Shown: positions 43,571 to 52,020 of the stretch, piece by piece | How positions within the stretch are numbered: position 1 is the first letter of the stretch | Layout of the letters: each line of letters begins with the position of its first letter | Source: Thermanaeromonas toyohensis ToBE | GTDB lineage: Bacteria; Bacillota; DSM-521; Neomoorellales; Neomoorellaceae | Reading direction: 5' to 3' | Length of the DNA stretch: 64,000 nt | Assembly (NCBI RefSeq): GCF_900176005.1 | Contig: NZ_LT838272.1 | Location: 2,933,587 to 2,997,586 of the forward strand | Notes under the pieces: generated by a model | What the model saw: the letters and a program-made list of their open reading frames with translations, nothing else | Databases searched by the model: none | Told to the model about the DNA's origin: nothing | Translations under genes and position numbers: made by a program

Positions 43571-44932
43571 TCAGGTTTCCTTAAGCCAACGGAGATAATC
43601 TTCAGGGGTGTCTATATCTTCCACCACTCCAGCACAGTCTACCTGCACGGGGAGGACCTCCTCTGGATAGCGGTTTAAAAGGTCCCTAGCCCCTTTATCA
43701 CCCTCCAAGGAGAATATTTCCCTCCACAAAGAGCGGTCCAGTAAGACCGGGTTACCCCTTCGTCCTTGGTAGTATGGTACAACAATCTTTTTGCCTGTCT
43801 TCAAGTAAGCCTCAGCCAAAAGTTGCAATACAGAATAGGTTACTCCAGGCTGATCACCTAAAAGAACTAAAGTAGCCTTAACCCGGGGCGAAAGACCCAA
43901 AAGGCCAGCTTTAAGGGAAGTGCTCATCCCTTCCCGCCAAGAGGGGTTAAAAATTAGGTGAACGGGATACCCTTTAAAAAGGGGAACTATCTTTTCGGCT
44001 CTATGTCCTAAAACTACGACCACTTCGCCCATCCCAGATTGTATGGCTGTACTAACCACTCGCTGGACCATGGTAAGCTCCCCGGTAGGTAGAAGTTGTT
44101 TAGTAGCTCCAAAACGCCGGGCTTCCCCCGCCGCTAAAACAATAATCCCTAGGTTAGTGGAGGAACATGCGGCCCCCACAAGGATCTGCCGCACGGGAGC
44201 CCCGGTTTTTAGCGCACCTAAAATCACCCGTTCTGGTCCATATCTAAAAAGCTCTTCGGCCAGCAAGCGCCCCGCTTCCTGTTCCTCCCTTCCTTCAGCC
44301 TGGTTTAGAAGGATAACCCAGCGGGAACTCTCTGGCACACCTTTCCTTCCCCCTAGCGGGTGCCCCAAAAGGGTAGCCGTCAGGGGAATGGTTACTTTAT
44401 TCGGTAATTCCCCTTTGTTCCATAACCCTGGAATCAATTCAGCCCGATGCACCCAAGGCCTCTCTAAAGGTTTTCCTAAAACCTTTAGCCCCATTACAGT
44501 GATGACCAAGGTGCTTTCCCCAGGAATAACCGGTTCGTGGTCTGCTGGGACTTTTAACCCCGCACCTTTTGCCCCGTCGCCTTCTATAAGGAGATAATCT
44601 ACAGGGAGGCGGGCCAGATAGGAAATCCCTTCTAGAGAAAGACCTAAAAGCTTTCCCTCTTCCCCTATGCGGCTGCCGCAGGTGACTAAATTGCTTTTTC
44701 TAAGCTTTTCCTTTACCTTCTCCAATAATTCTGGGATCGAAGGAGATATCACAGGCTCCGCTAATTCCTGGGCCTGAGACAGTAACATTTTGGTGGTAGT
44801 AGTGACGATGACCCGCTTATCTTGAGCCGCCAGCTCCCGGGCAAGACACATAAGGGCAGAGGTTTTCCCCCCTGCCCCTACCAGGGTGATAATCTCCTTC
44901 TCCTTAAGCTCTAGGGCTAGGTTAAATTGCAT
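43571..44932 (-). CDS. YqeC-MocA fusion: maturation ATPase plus molybdenum cofactor cytidylyltransferase-like domain
   Basis: A 453-residue fusion. Residues 1-240 are YqeC, with a P-loop 'LVGAGGKTSALMCLA' near 18 and 'DYLLIEGDGAKGAGLKVPADHEPVIP'. Residues 255-450 are a MocA-type nucleotidyltransferase: 'IIVLAAGEARRFGATKQLLP', 'PSWREGMSTSLKAGL', 'LVLLGDQPGV' and 'GNPVLLDR'. MocA adds CMP to molybdopterin for xanthine dehydrogenase-family enzymes, the cofactor form expected by the fused hydroxylase at 21837-24413. In E. coli yqeC and mocA are separate neighbours. It starts 9 bp after the XRE-cupin gene stop. Confidence 0.92.
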   Translation of the reverse strand: MQFNLALELKEKEIITLVGAGGKTSALMCLARELAAQDKRVIVTTTTKMLLSQAQELAEPVISPSIPELLEKVKEKLRKSNLVTCGSRIGEEGKLLGLSLEGISYLARLPVDYLLIEGDGAKGAGLKVPADHEPVIPGESTLVITVMGLKVLGKPLERPWVHRAELIPGLWNKGELPNKVTIPLTATLLGHPLGGRKGVPESSRWVILLNQAEGREEQEAGRLLAEELFRYGPERVILGALKTGAPVRQILVGAACSSTNLGIIVLAAGEARRFGATKQLLPTGELTMVQRVVSTAIQSGMGEVVVVLGHRAEKIVPLFKGYPVHLIFNPSWREGMSTSLKAGLLGLSPRVKATLVLLGDQPGVTYSVLQLLAEAYLKTGKKIVVPYYQGRRGNPVLLDRSLWREIFSLEGDKGARDLLNRYPEEVLPVQVDCAGVVEDIDTPEDYLRWLKET

Positions 44933-44941
44933 ATCGCCAAC

Positions 44942-45478
44942 CTAGAATAAAGGCGGTGTTATGGCCGATAAAAACACTAGCTCCTTGTCCCCAGGGTTCC
45001 ATAACTTGTGGGGCACTGCTGCATAATAGTATATGCTGTCACCCTCCTCTAAGTGGTAAACCTCGCCCCCTATATCAATATCCATGCATCCTTCTAGCAC
45101 CACAATACATTCTTCCCCAGGATGGGACAAGGGCTCATCAGAGCTAGCGGCCCCCGGTTCCAGCCGGGCCATCATAACTTCCATCTTGCGGTTAAGATCC
45201 GGGGAAGGAAGCTCATAGGTTAAGTGCGATTGAGGAAAGCGTAGTACTTTACGTTGATCCCGCCGTACAACTGGACTGTGCTCTTCATGATTAAGAAGGA
45301 AGTAAAATATGGGTACCTCCAGGGCTTCGGCTATTTTCCGCATGGAGGTAATAGAGGGGTCCGCTAAGTCCCTTTCCACCTGGCTTAAGAAACTCGAGGT
45401 AAGCCCTGTCTTCTCAGCTACTTCCTTAAGGCTCATACCCTTCTCACGGCGAATTTGGCGAATCTTTTTCCCTAGCAT
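44942..45478 (-). CDS. XRE-family regulator with C-terminal cupin domain
   Basis: About 178 residues. An N-terminal lambda-repressor-type HTH ('IRQIRREKGMSLKEVAEKTGLTSSFLSQVE') is followed by a cupin beta-barrel ('HPGEECIVVLEGCMDIDIGG', 'LEEGDSIYYYAAVPHKLWNPGD'). This class senses small metabolites and often controls adjacent catabolic or cofactor genes. The ATG at 45478 is taken as start because GGGAGG lies 6 nt upstream; an in-frame TTG two codons earlier is less likely. It begins 2 nt after the small XdhC gene stop, so it probably belongs to the maturation operon. Confidence 0.88.
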   Translation of the reverse strand: MLGKKIRQIRREKGMSLKEVAEKTGLTSSFLSQVERDLADPSITSMRKIAEALEVPIFYFLLNHEEHSPVVRRDQRKVLRFPQSHLTYELPSPDLNRKMEVMMARLEPGAASSDEPLSHPGEECIVVLEGCMDIDIGGEVYHLEEGDSIYYYAAVPHKLWNPGDKELVFLSAITPPLF

Positions 45479-45480
45479 CG

Positions 45481-45801
45481 TCAACCTCCCATGGGCTCTA
45501 GAAAGACATCCATGATCCCCCCGCAGACCATACCTTCACCTTCCGCCACGTCTGCTGTAAGGTCTAGACGGAATAGCTCAGGCTTTTTCTTGCGGAGGAC
45601 TTCTAATGCCCTTTGCCTGATCTCAGCCTCAGCACACCCACCACCCAGGGTACCCAATATACGCCCATCGGGCAGGATAACAGCGCTCGTCCCCACCTCC
45701 CGTGGCGTGGAACCCCGGGTACGGACAATAGTGGCTAGCACAAAGGCTTCGCCCTGCTCCAATAAGTGAATAATATCCTTTAGTAGCTCCTTATTCACCA
45801 T
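45481..45801 (-). CDS. XdhC_CoxI domain protein (small half of a two-piece XdhC)
   Basis: A 106-residue protein with only the N-terminal XdhC/CoxI domain: 'ATIVRTRGSTPREVGTSAVILPDG', 'GTLGGGCAEAEI' and 'MVCGGIMDVFLEP'. The GGGCAE and VCGG cysteine motifs are those proposed to bind molybdenum cofactor or take part in sulfuration of xanthine dehydrogenase. The Rossmann half is encoded upstream at 45867-46640, so the gene order is reversed relative to the domain order of a normal XdhC. It has a weak AAGGGA site before the ATG. Confidence 0.88.
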   Translation of the reverse strand: MVNKELLKDIIHLLEQGEAFVLATIVRTRGSTPREVGTSAVILPDGRILGTLGGGCAEAEIRQRALEVLRKKKPELFRLDLTADVAEGEGMVCGGIMDVFLEPMGG

Positions 45802-45866
45802 GTTACTATCCCTTTTTTACATTATACAACATTTTTTGCCCTTTTCCTTCTATATTGATTATAATT

Positions 45867-46640
45867 TTACCCTGATTTAACTTCCTTCCCCTGGCGATAG
45901 ACCTGGATTATTTCAGCTAAAATACTTACCGCAATCTCAGCCGGCGTTTCAGCCCCAATATCTAACCCGATAGGAGCATAGACCCGTGCTAGCCTTTCCC
46001 TAGGGACCCCTTCAGCAGCTAGTCCCTCCATAATCCCTTTTACCTTGCGTGAGCTACCGATCATGCCTATATACGCGGCAGGGGAGCTAATCACCCGGCG
46101 GAGGCAATCATAATCGTGGCGGTGCCCTCGGGTAACAATGACTACATAGGTGGAGGGATCAATGGAGATCCTATCTAAGGCTGAGGCAAAAGAATCACAG
46201 ATAACCTCATCAGCCTGGGGAAAAAGCTGACGGTTAGCGAACTCCGGCCGGTCATCAACTACGGTGACCCGGTACCCCACCTCTTTAGCCAGGGTAGCTA
46301 CTTTCTGGCCCACATGACCTCCACCTAAAATTAAAAGGTGGGGCTCTGGTAATACCGGCTCCAAGAAAACATCTACCCACCCTTCACCTAAGGGTACATG
46401 AACCCACTGGGGCTTACGCCGCTTAAGAACTTCCTCCACTTGAGAAGCGATTATCCCTTCTACCTCTTTATTACCCAGCTCTCCTACCCCGGGGCCGGAA
46501 AAGTAATAAAGCTTCCTAGCTCCGGGTTTTAAGACCTCCTTAAGCTCCGGGCTAACCTGGAGGATCCTTGCGGCTACCGCGGCACGGTTTTCCTCTAAGG
46601 CTTGCTGTAAGGCCCGGTAAAAGGCCAGCAAAATAGCCAC
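45867..46640 (-). CDS. xdhC: XdhC-family protein, Rossmann-domain half
   Basis: A 257-residue protein. The C-terminal part is the XdhC NAD-binding domain: 'LLILGGGHVGQKVATLAKEVGYRVTVVDDRPEFA' near 110, 'IVTRGHRHDYDCLRRV', 'YIGMIGSSRKV' and 'PIGLDIGAETPAEIAVSILAEI'. The first 100 residues are a degenerate XdhC_CoxI-like region that ends 'VDVFLEPV' but lacks the GGGCAE and CGG cysteines, which lie in the small protein downstream. The two probably act together in cofactor delivery. The start is GTG at 46640, overlapping the AGGGG site. Confidence 0.88.
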   Translation of the reverse strand: MAILLAFYRALQQALEENRAAVAARILQVSPELKEVLKPGARKLYYFSGPGVGELGNKEVEGIIASQVEEVLKRRKPQWVHVPLGEGWVDVFLEPVLPEPHLLILGGGHVGQKVATLAKEVGYRVTVVDDRPEFANRQLFPQADEVICDSFASALDRISIDPSTYVVIVTRGHRHDYDCLRRVISSPAAYIGMIGSSRKVKGIMEGLAAEGVPRERLARVYAPIGLDIGAETPAEIAVSILAEIIQVYRQGKEVKSG

Positions 46641-46643
46641 CCC

Positions 46644-47288
46644 CTAAGAAGTTCCTAAGGCTAAAGCCACCACTTCCGCCATAGACTCCGCCCAAAAATC
46701 CGGCTGCGCGTCAATAAAGCGCTGGCGAGGAACATGGCTCCAGCCCGCGGCCACTGCTACTACCCCGGCGGCCCGGGCTGCAGCTATATCATGAGGGCTA
46801 TCCCCTACCATAAGAGCCTTTTCTGGAGGGATCCTTAATGCTTCTAAGCACTTAAGCACCGGCTCAGGCCTCGGTTTATGGGTGTTTACATCTTCCATGG
46901 TTATAATGGCCTGAAAAAAATCCTCTAGCCCAAACAACCGTAACCCGTACAAAGTAGTATCCCGGACCCGGGAGGTTACAATACCCATGCGGACCCCCGC
47001 CTGGTGTAGCTCCTTAAGGCCTTCCCTAACCCCTGGGCACAAGCGCACCAGCTCGTTGTAATGTTCCTCGCTATACCGCCTATATATTTCCACCATTTCT
47101 TCTACCTTCTCCGGTACAAAGGCTTCCAGGCCCTCCCGTAAGGGAACACCAAAATAAGGGTAGACTTCCTCTGGTGCCACCACGCGCCCAAGATAGGGAT
47201 ATAGGGTGTATTGAAAGGATTTAATAACTAATTCAGAGGTATCCAGCAGGGTACCATCCAGGTCAAAAAGCACACCCTCCCGAGCCAT
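46644..47288 (-). CDS. HAD-superfamily phosphatase, PpaX/phosphoglycolate phosphatase-like
   Basis: A 214-residue HAD phosphatase with an alpha-helical cap (type C1). Motif I is LFDLDGTLLDT (nucleophile D9), motif II 'GIVTSR', motif III Lys in 'THKPRPEP', and motif IV 'MVGDSPHDIAAA'. Relatives hydrolyse pyrophosphate (PpaX), phosphoglycolate or other small phosphates; the sequence does not decide. It starts at ATG 47288 with GGAGGG upstream and is followed by xdhC after 3 bp. Confidence 0.85.
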   Translation of the reverse strand: MAREGVLFDLDGTLLDTSELVIKSFQYTLYPYLGRVVAPEEVYPYFGVPLREGLEAFVPEKVEEMVEIYRRYSEEHYNELVRLCPGVREGLKELHQAGVRMGIVTSRVRDTTLYGLRLFGLEDFFQAIITMEDVNTHKPRPEPVLKCLEALRIPPEKALMVGDSPHDIAAARAAGVVAVAAGWSHVPRQRFIDAQPDFWAESMAEVVALALGTS

Positions 47289-47355
47289 TGCGCTTACCCT
47301 CCTTATCTCCCACTAGAACCGCTTAAACCTCTCTTGCCTAATAAGCAAATCCCGC

Positions 47356-48786
47356 TTAGATCCTCTCCTTTAAGAGCTGGTTTACCAGGCTCGGATTAGC
47401 TTTACCCCGGGTCTCCTTCATAACTTGCCCTACGAGGAACCCCAAAGCCTTTTCCTTTCCCTTCCGGTAATCCTCTACCACTTTAGGATGGGTAGCCAAA
47501 ACCTTCTCCACAATGGCTGTAAGCTGGTCCACATCGGTTATTTGCGTCAACCCTTTGGCCTCCACGATCTCCCGGGCTCCCCGTCCCGTAGCGAACATTT
47601 CTTCCAAAACTTCTTTAGCGATGCGGATGCTGATAGTGCCTTCCTGTTGGAGTTTAAGGAGTTCGGCCAGGCTCTCAGGTGAGACCGGTGCTTCCTGGGG
47701 CTCTAACCCCTTAGCATTTAGTAAACGTAAGAAATCCCCCATTAGCCAGTTGCTAACCTGCTTGGCATCCGGGAAAAGGGCCACCGTCCTTTCGAAGTAA
47801 TCGGCCAAAGCCTTGGACCCCGTTATCACCCTAGCATCATATTCTGGCAAACCGTATTCCCGTATCAACCGCTCTCGCCGGGCGTCGGGCAGCTCAGGCA
47901 AGGTAGACCTTACCCGCTCTATCCATTCTTGTCCGATGGCCAAGGGAACCAAATCGGGTTCGGGAAAGTACCGGTAATCGTGGGCCTCTTCCTTGCTGCG
48001 CAGGCTGTAGGTGACCTGGCGCTGTTCATCCCAGGCCCTCGTCTCCTGAATTACCCTCTCCCCCCGCTCCAAGATAGAGATCTGGCGCTCTATTTCATAA
48101 CTTAAGGCCCGGTGTAAGGCCCGGAAAGAATTCATATTTTTAACCTCTGTTTTAGTACCGAAGGCAGTGGAACCTTTAGGCCTTACAGACACGTTGGCGT
48201 CGCAGCGTAAGGATCCTTCCTGCATCTTACAATCGGATACCTCAAGGTATTCTAAAATGGCCTTAAGCTTTTCCATATAGGCCCGGGCTTCATCGGGGCT
48301 CCTCAAGTCAGGGGCGGACACGATCTCCAGTAAAGGAACGCCGGCCCTGTTATAGTCTACCAGGGAATAATCGGCCCCCGGCTCCTCGGCATGGATAAGC
48401 TTGCCTGCATCCTCTTCCATATGCACGCGGATGATACCCACCCGTTTTTTTACCCCGTCCACTTCTATCTCTAGATATCCGTCCCGGGCCAAAGGGAGAT
48501 CGTATTGGGATATCTGGTAATTTTTGGGTAAATCGGGGTAATAATAATTCTTACGATCAAACTTACATACAGGGGCTATGGTACAGTTGAGGGCCAAAGC
48601 CGTCTTTATCCCAAACTCCACCATCTGTCGGTTGATAACTGGCAGGACCCCGGGTAATCCTAGACATACAGGGCAAACTTGGGTGTTGGGAGGAGCCCCA
48701 AAGGCTGTGCTACAACTGCAGAAGGCTTTGGAAGCTGTTTTAAGCTCCACATGAACTTCAAGGCCGATGACCGCTTCGTATTCCAT
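47356..48786 (-). CDS. gatB: Asp-tRNA(Asn)/Glu-tRNA(Gln) amidotransferase subunit B
   Basis: A 476-residue GatB of normal length, the kinase subunit that phosphorylates misacylated Glu-tRNA(Gln) or Asp-tRNA(Asn). '[18 protein letters not shown]' starts the cradle domain and '[13 protein letters not shown]' holds zinc-site cysteines. '[23 protein letters not shown]' and '[15 protein letters not shown]' follow, and the tail is a YqeY-like tRNA-binding domain ('[19 protein letters not shown]'). Last gene of gatCAB. Confidence 0.98.
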   Translation of the reverse strand: MEYEAVIGLEVHVELKTASKAFCSCSTAFGAPPNTQVCPVCLGLPGVLPVINRQMVEFGIKTALALNCTIAPVCKFDRKNYYYPDLPKNYQISQYDLPLARDGYLEIEVDGVKKRVGIIRVHMEEDAGKLIHAEEPGADYSLVDYNRAGVPLLEIVSAPDLRSPDEARAYMEKLKAILEYLEVSDCKMQEGSLRCDANVSVRPKGSTAFGTKTEVKNMNSFRALHRALSYEIERQISILERGERVIQETRAWDEQRQVTYSLRSKEEAHDYRYFPEPDLVPLAIGQEWIERVRSTLPELPDARRERLIREYGLPEYDARVITGSKALADYFERTVALFPDAKQVSNWLMGDFLRLLNAKGLEPQEAPVSPESLAELLKLQQEGTISIRIAKEVLEEMFATGRGAREIVEAKGLTQITDVDQLTAIVEKVLATHPKVVEDYRKGKEKALGFLVGQVMKETRGKANPSLVNQLLKERI

Positions 48787-48800
48787 TTAAGCCACCACTC

Positions 48801-50255
48801 CTATACTTCAGGCCACCGGCGAAAGTTTCCGGTAGCCTGCTCAAAAGTATAAGCCACCCGGAAAAGGATCTCCTCGTCAAAGGGCTTAGCTATAATCTGC
48901 AAGCCTACCGGCAACCCTTGAGCGAAACCGCAAGGGATGGAGATGGCTGGCAGGCCCGCCATATTGACCGGGATGGTACATAAATCAGACATATACATGG
49001 CTAAAGGATCCCCCACCCTCTCCCCCAACCGGAAGGCCACCGTAGGAGAGGTAGGCGTAACTAAAACATCATACTTTTCAAAGGCCTGGTCAAAGTCGCG
49101 GCGGATGAGACTCCTAACTTTGAGGGCTTTGAGATAATAAGCATCGTAGTAGCCAGCGCTCAAAGCATATGTACCTAGCATGATGCGCCGCTTAACTTCA
49201 GGACCGAATCCTTCCCGCCGGGTCTTCATATACATGTCCACCACATCCTTCCCCGGGAGCCGGAACCCATAAGCCACACCGTCATAGCGAGCCAGGTTGC
49301 TCGAGGCCTCGGCCGGGGCTACCAAGTAGTAAGCTGGAAGAGCGTACTCTGTATGGGGCAGGGAGGTTTCCTCGCAAAAAGCCCCCAGATCGCTTAAGCG
49401 GTCTATGGCCTGCCGTACTACGCTCACCACTTCACGGTCCATCCCCGGCCCAAAGTATTCCCTGGGTACACCTATCTTTAACCCTCTAACATCTTGTCGC
49501 AGAGCAGCAAGGTAGTCCGGAACAGGTAGGTCTGCCGATGTAGAATCCAGGGGATCATGGCCAGCTATAGCTTGCAACACCAAAGCACAATCCGTGACAT
49601 CCCGGGTTAAGGGGCCTATCTGATCTAAGGAGGAAGCGAAGGCTACCAGCCCGTACCGCGAAACCCTTCCATAGGTGGGTTTAAGGCCTACTACGCCGCA
49701 GAAGGAAGCCGGTTGACGGATGGATCCCCCTGTGTCAGAGCCCAAGGCGAAGAAGGCCTCCCCCGCCGCTACAGCTGCTGCCGAGCCTCCGCTGGAACCT
49801 CCGGGTACCCGGTCTAAATCCCACGGGTTGCGGGTGGGGAAGAAACGGGAGTTCTCAGTAGAAGATCCCATGGCAAATTCATCCATATTACATTTTCCTA
49901 CTAAGATAGCTCCCGCTTCCCTTAATTTTCTTACTACAAAGGCATCATAGGGCGGGACCCAGTTCTCGAGCATCTTAGAGGAGCAGGTAGTGCGGATACC
50001 TTCTGTACACAGGTTGTCTTTCAGGGCCATGGGTATGCCTGCTAAAACGCTTAAACTTTCTCCCCGGGCTCGCGCCTCGTCTACGGCTTTAGCCTGCTCC
50101 AGAGCTTTCTCCGGGGTCAAGGTAACAAAGGCCTTCACCTTATCTTCTACCTGCTCTATCCTCTTAAGGATTTCTCTTGTAAGTTCCACAGCGCTTATCT
50201 CTTTGTTTTTAAGAAGCCGCGCAGCTTCATGGGCGCTTAAATAAAAAAGTTCCAA
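48801..50255 (-). CDS. gatA: Asp-tRNA(Asn)/Glu-tRNA(Gln) amidotransferase subunit A
   Basis: A 484-residue amidase-signature protein that releases ammonia from glutamine for tRNA transamidation. The Ser-cisSer-Lys triad is visible: Lys in '[11 protein letters not shown]', the serines in '[14 protein letters not shown]' and in '[12 protein letters not shown]'. The start is TTG at 50255 with GGAGGT about 11 nt upstream. It sits between gatC and gatB, 14 bp from the latter. Confidence 0.98.
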   Translation of the reverse strand: MELFYLSAHEAARLLKNKEISAVELTREILKRIEQVEDKVKAFVTLTPEKALEQAKAVDEARARGESLSVLAGIPMALKDNLCTEGIRTTCSSKMLENWVPPYDAFVVRKLREAGAILVGKCNMDEFAMGSSTENSRFFPTRNPWDLDRVPGGSSGGSAAAVAAGEAFFALGSDTGGSIRQPASFCGVVGLKPTYGRVSRYGLVAFASSLDQIGPLTRDVTDCALVLQAIAGHDPLDSTSADLPVPDYLAALRQDVRGLKIGVPREYFGPGMDREVVSVVRQAIDRLSDLGAFCEETSLPHTEYALPAYYLVAPAEASSNLARYDGVAYGFRLPGKDVVDMYMKTRREGFGPEVKRRIMLGTYALSAGYYDAYYLKALKVRSLIRRDFDQAFEKYDVLVTPTSPTVAFRLGERVGDPLAMYMSDLCTIPVNMAGLPAISIPCGFAQGLPVGLQIIAKPFDEEILFRVAYTFEQATGNFRRWPEV

Positions 50256-50293
50256 GGGATGAGATACCTCCCTTCATCTACAGCTATACGTGC

Positions 50294-50578
50294 TTAGACC
50301 ACTCGAGGTACTTCGAACTGGCCTTCACGGGTAGCCGGTGCTCCTTCTAAGGCCTTCTCCCGGGGCAAGCTGGGTTTCACTACATCCTCCCGGAACACAT
50401 TGCGCAAGGGTAAAACGTGGGCTGTAGGTTCTACTCCCTCCGTATCCAGGGCATTTAATTTCTCCATGTATTCCAGGATGGCATTTAGCTGCTTAGTATA
50501 AGCTTCTTTTTCCTCTTCAGAAAGGTAAAGCCGGGCTAAGAGGGCCACATGTTCCACTTCTTCCCTGCTTAAAGGCAT
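50294..50578 (-). CDS. gatC: Asp-tRNA(Asn)/Glu-tRNA(Gln) amidotransferase subunit C
   Basis: A 94-residue GatC, the belt subunit that holds GatA and GatB together. It has the family pattern 'VEHVALLARLYLSEEE', 'YTKQLNAILEYMEKLNALDTEGVEPTAHV' and 'LRNVFREDV'. First gene of the gatCAB operon, with a good promoter at 50613-50641. Confidence 0.97.
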   Translation of the reverse strand: MPLSREEVEHVALLARLYLSEEEKEAYTKQLNAILEYMEKLNALDTEGVEPTAHVLPLRNVFREDVVKPSLPREKALEGAPATREGQFEVPRVV

Positions 50579-50612
50579 ACTTACACCACCTTAAGGAAGG
50601 TCTACCGGGAAC

Positions 50613-50641
50613 ATTATAACAGAGAAAAAACCTGAGGGCAA
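50613..50641 (-). promoter_or_regulatory. sigma-A promoter of gatCAB
   Basis: On the minus strand, TTGCCC (50636-50641) and a consensus TATAAT (50613-50618) are separated by 17 bp, with the start of transcription expected near 50606 and gatC starting at 50578. The -35 lies inside a hairpin (50636-50658, GGGCAAACGC/GCGTTGCCC) followed by TTTTTT, which may also end transcripts arriving from upstream on this strand. Confidence 0.75.
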
Positions 50642-50951
50642 ACGCTCGTGCGTTGCCCCGGACCCTCTCCACTTTCTCTCTGCTTCCACTCCGCTTTTCA
50701 AACATATGTGCTATAAAGTAAGGTTAAATTAATTCTATGACAAACTCACAAAAAACCGAGCACATGTTTATGAAAGCCTATGGTAACTACCATAGGAGCA
50801 GGAAAAAACGAAAAAAGATAGAACCTCCAATGGTAGAAAGGAAAAACCACCCCGACGAGCTTTTTGAAAAAACCGGAGGGTTATATGGCCGATGGGAAAT
50901 AAAGCGACCTCCAGGGTTAACAGGTTTATAAGTTGTGAGGGCGTAGTTTAC

Positions 50952-51380
50952 ATGTTGCTATGCGGAATAGCCCTTCTAGTGTTGAGTTCATGCGGCCAGA
51001 GAAGTTTAGCTGAGGAAATTCAACTCGACTTGGATAAAGTTACTGAAGTGCGTATTCAAACTGCTCAACAATTGAGCCAGGCCTCAGCTCCACAAGGTTC
51101 TTTAAAATGGCATCGAATCTCTGGGGGAAAAGAGTTAACTTCATTTATCCAATTATTGGGGAAAGCTAAAAAGATCGAGCAAGCCCATACCCCATTTCCT
51201 CTAGGGGATGGTGTAATAACGCTCGTTTCGAAAACTCATGGTTTATATGGACTTAAATACTTTATTAAAGACCGCAAGTTGTTAGATATTCATAAAGGTA
51301 TATGGTATTCATTTCCAGAAGGGTTAGATGAGGTTCTGAATCATTTAGAGGTAATCCCTATTATAAGTAAGTGGAATTGA
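50952..51380 (+). CDS. small lipoprotein of unknown function
   Basis: About 142 residues. 'MLLCGIALLVLSSCGQ' is a lipoprotein signal peptide with lipobox LSSC, so the mature protein is anchored outside the membrane. The rest is a soluble alpha/beta domain with no recognised family ('VTEVRIQTAQQL', 'ELTSFIQLLGKAKKIEQ', 'YSFPEGLDEVLNHL'). The start at ATG 50952 places GAGGG about 10 nt upstream; an upstream extension to 50892 would bury the signal peptide. It is followed by a membrane protein gene. Confidence 0.65.
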   Translation: MLLCGIALLVLSSCGQRSLAEEIQLDLDKVTEVRIQTAQQLSQASAPQGSLKWHRISGGKELTSFIQLLGKAKKIEQAHTPFPLGDGVITLVSKTHGLYGLKYFIKDRKLLDIHKGIWYSFPEGLDEVLNHLEVIPIISKWN

Positions 51381-51443
51381 CTACCCTGATAATGAACAAA
51401 TACAAAATTCTGGATGCTACTGTAATATGAGGAGGGATGAAAT

Positions 51444-51881
51444 ATAAAACGTGTTGTAAAGCTGGTGGCATTGATAGGGGTTATATGGGGAGGGTTATCC
51501 TTAACATTTGTTTTCTTTGTAATGAGAACCACACCACCCCAACTGGCAGCGGCTTTAGCCAGGCTCGGACCCTTTAGCGCTATAGCAGATTCATTCACTG
51601 CCGATAAAATCGCTTGTTTTCTCCCTGTGTTGCTTCCCTACGCTATTGGACTGGACTTAGCAATCTGGACCGTCGGTTTACTCCTTTGGCTAGGTAGCAA
51701 TGGTTACTGGCCGGGAGCTGCTTTAGGCAGTTTCTTAAGCCTATGTCCAAGCCTGGCATGGATTGTTGTGGTGACGTTTACCTTACTTGGAGGGCTCGTA
51801 ATCGTTGGAATAGCCTTTTTATTTTACTATATTACTGAGATACTATTGAAAAGTAGTAATACCAGTACACCTACGAAGTAA
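51444..51881 (+). CDS. small membrane protein, apparently with an ATA start codon
   Basis: About 145 residues with three or four hydrophobic segments; no family recognised. A strong AGGAGG (51430-51435) stands 8 nt before ATA (51444-51446), and the codons after it (AAA CGT GTT GTA AAG) give the basic N-region of a membrane protein. The first canonical in-frame start is GTG at 51465, 29 nt from that site and lacking its own. An in-frame TGA (51438-51440) precedes the ATA. Either ATA is used, or an ATG has mutated and expression is reduced. It lies 63 bp after the lipoprotein gene. Confidence 0.6.
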   Translation: MKRVVKLVALIGVIWGGLSLTFVFFVMRTTPPQLAAALARLGPFSAIADSFTADKIACFLPVLLPYAIGLDLAIWTVGLLLWLGSNGYWPGAALGSFLSLCPSLAWIVVVTFTLLGGLVIVGIAFLFYYITEILLKSSNTSTPTK

Positions 51882-52020
51882 GATGAATAAACACTATAAC
51901 GATCTAACTTTAATCTGGTATCAGAAAGAAGGCTTTGGAACCGTTTACAATAACCCGTATACCTCCTCTTTTTTAGGCCACGCTCCATAAGGTTCGTAAG
52001 CAGGAACTGGCAGGCGGCCG

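Noticed and set aside
45481-46640. single xdhC gene broken by a frameshift
   Set aside because: The downstream piece encodes the N-terminal domain, so the order is reversed; a frameshift cannot produce that.
50737-50931. 64-codon plus-strand frame before the lipoprotein gene
   Set aside because: Highly charged, repetitive wording, no ribosome binding site and no recognised similarity; not supported as a gene.
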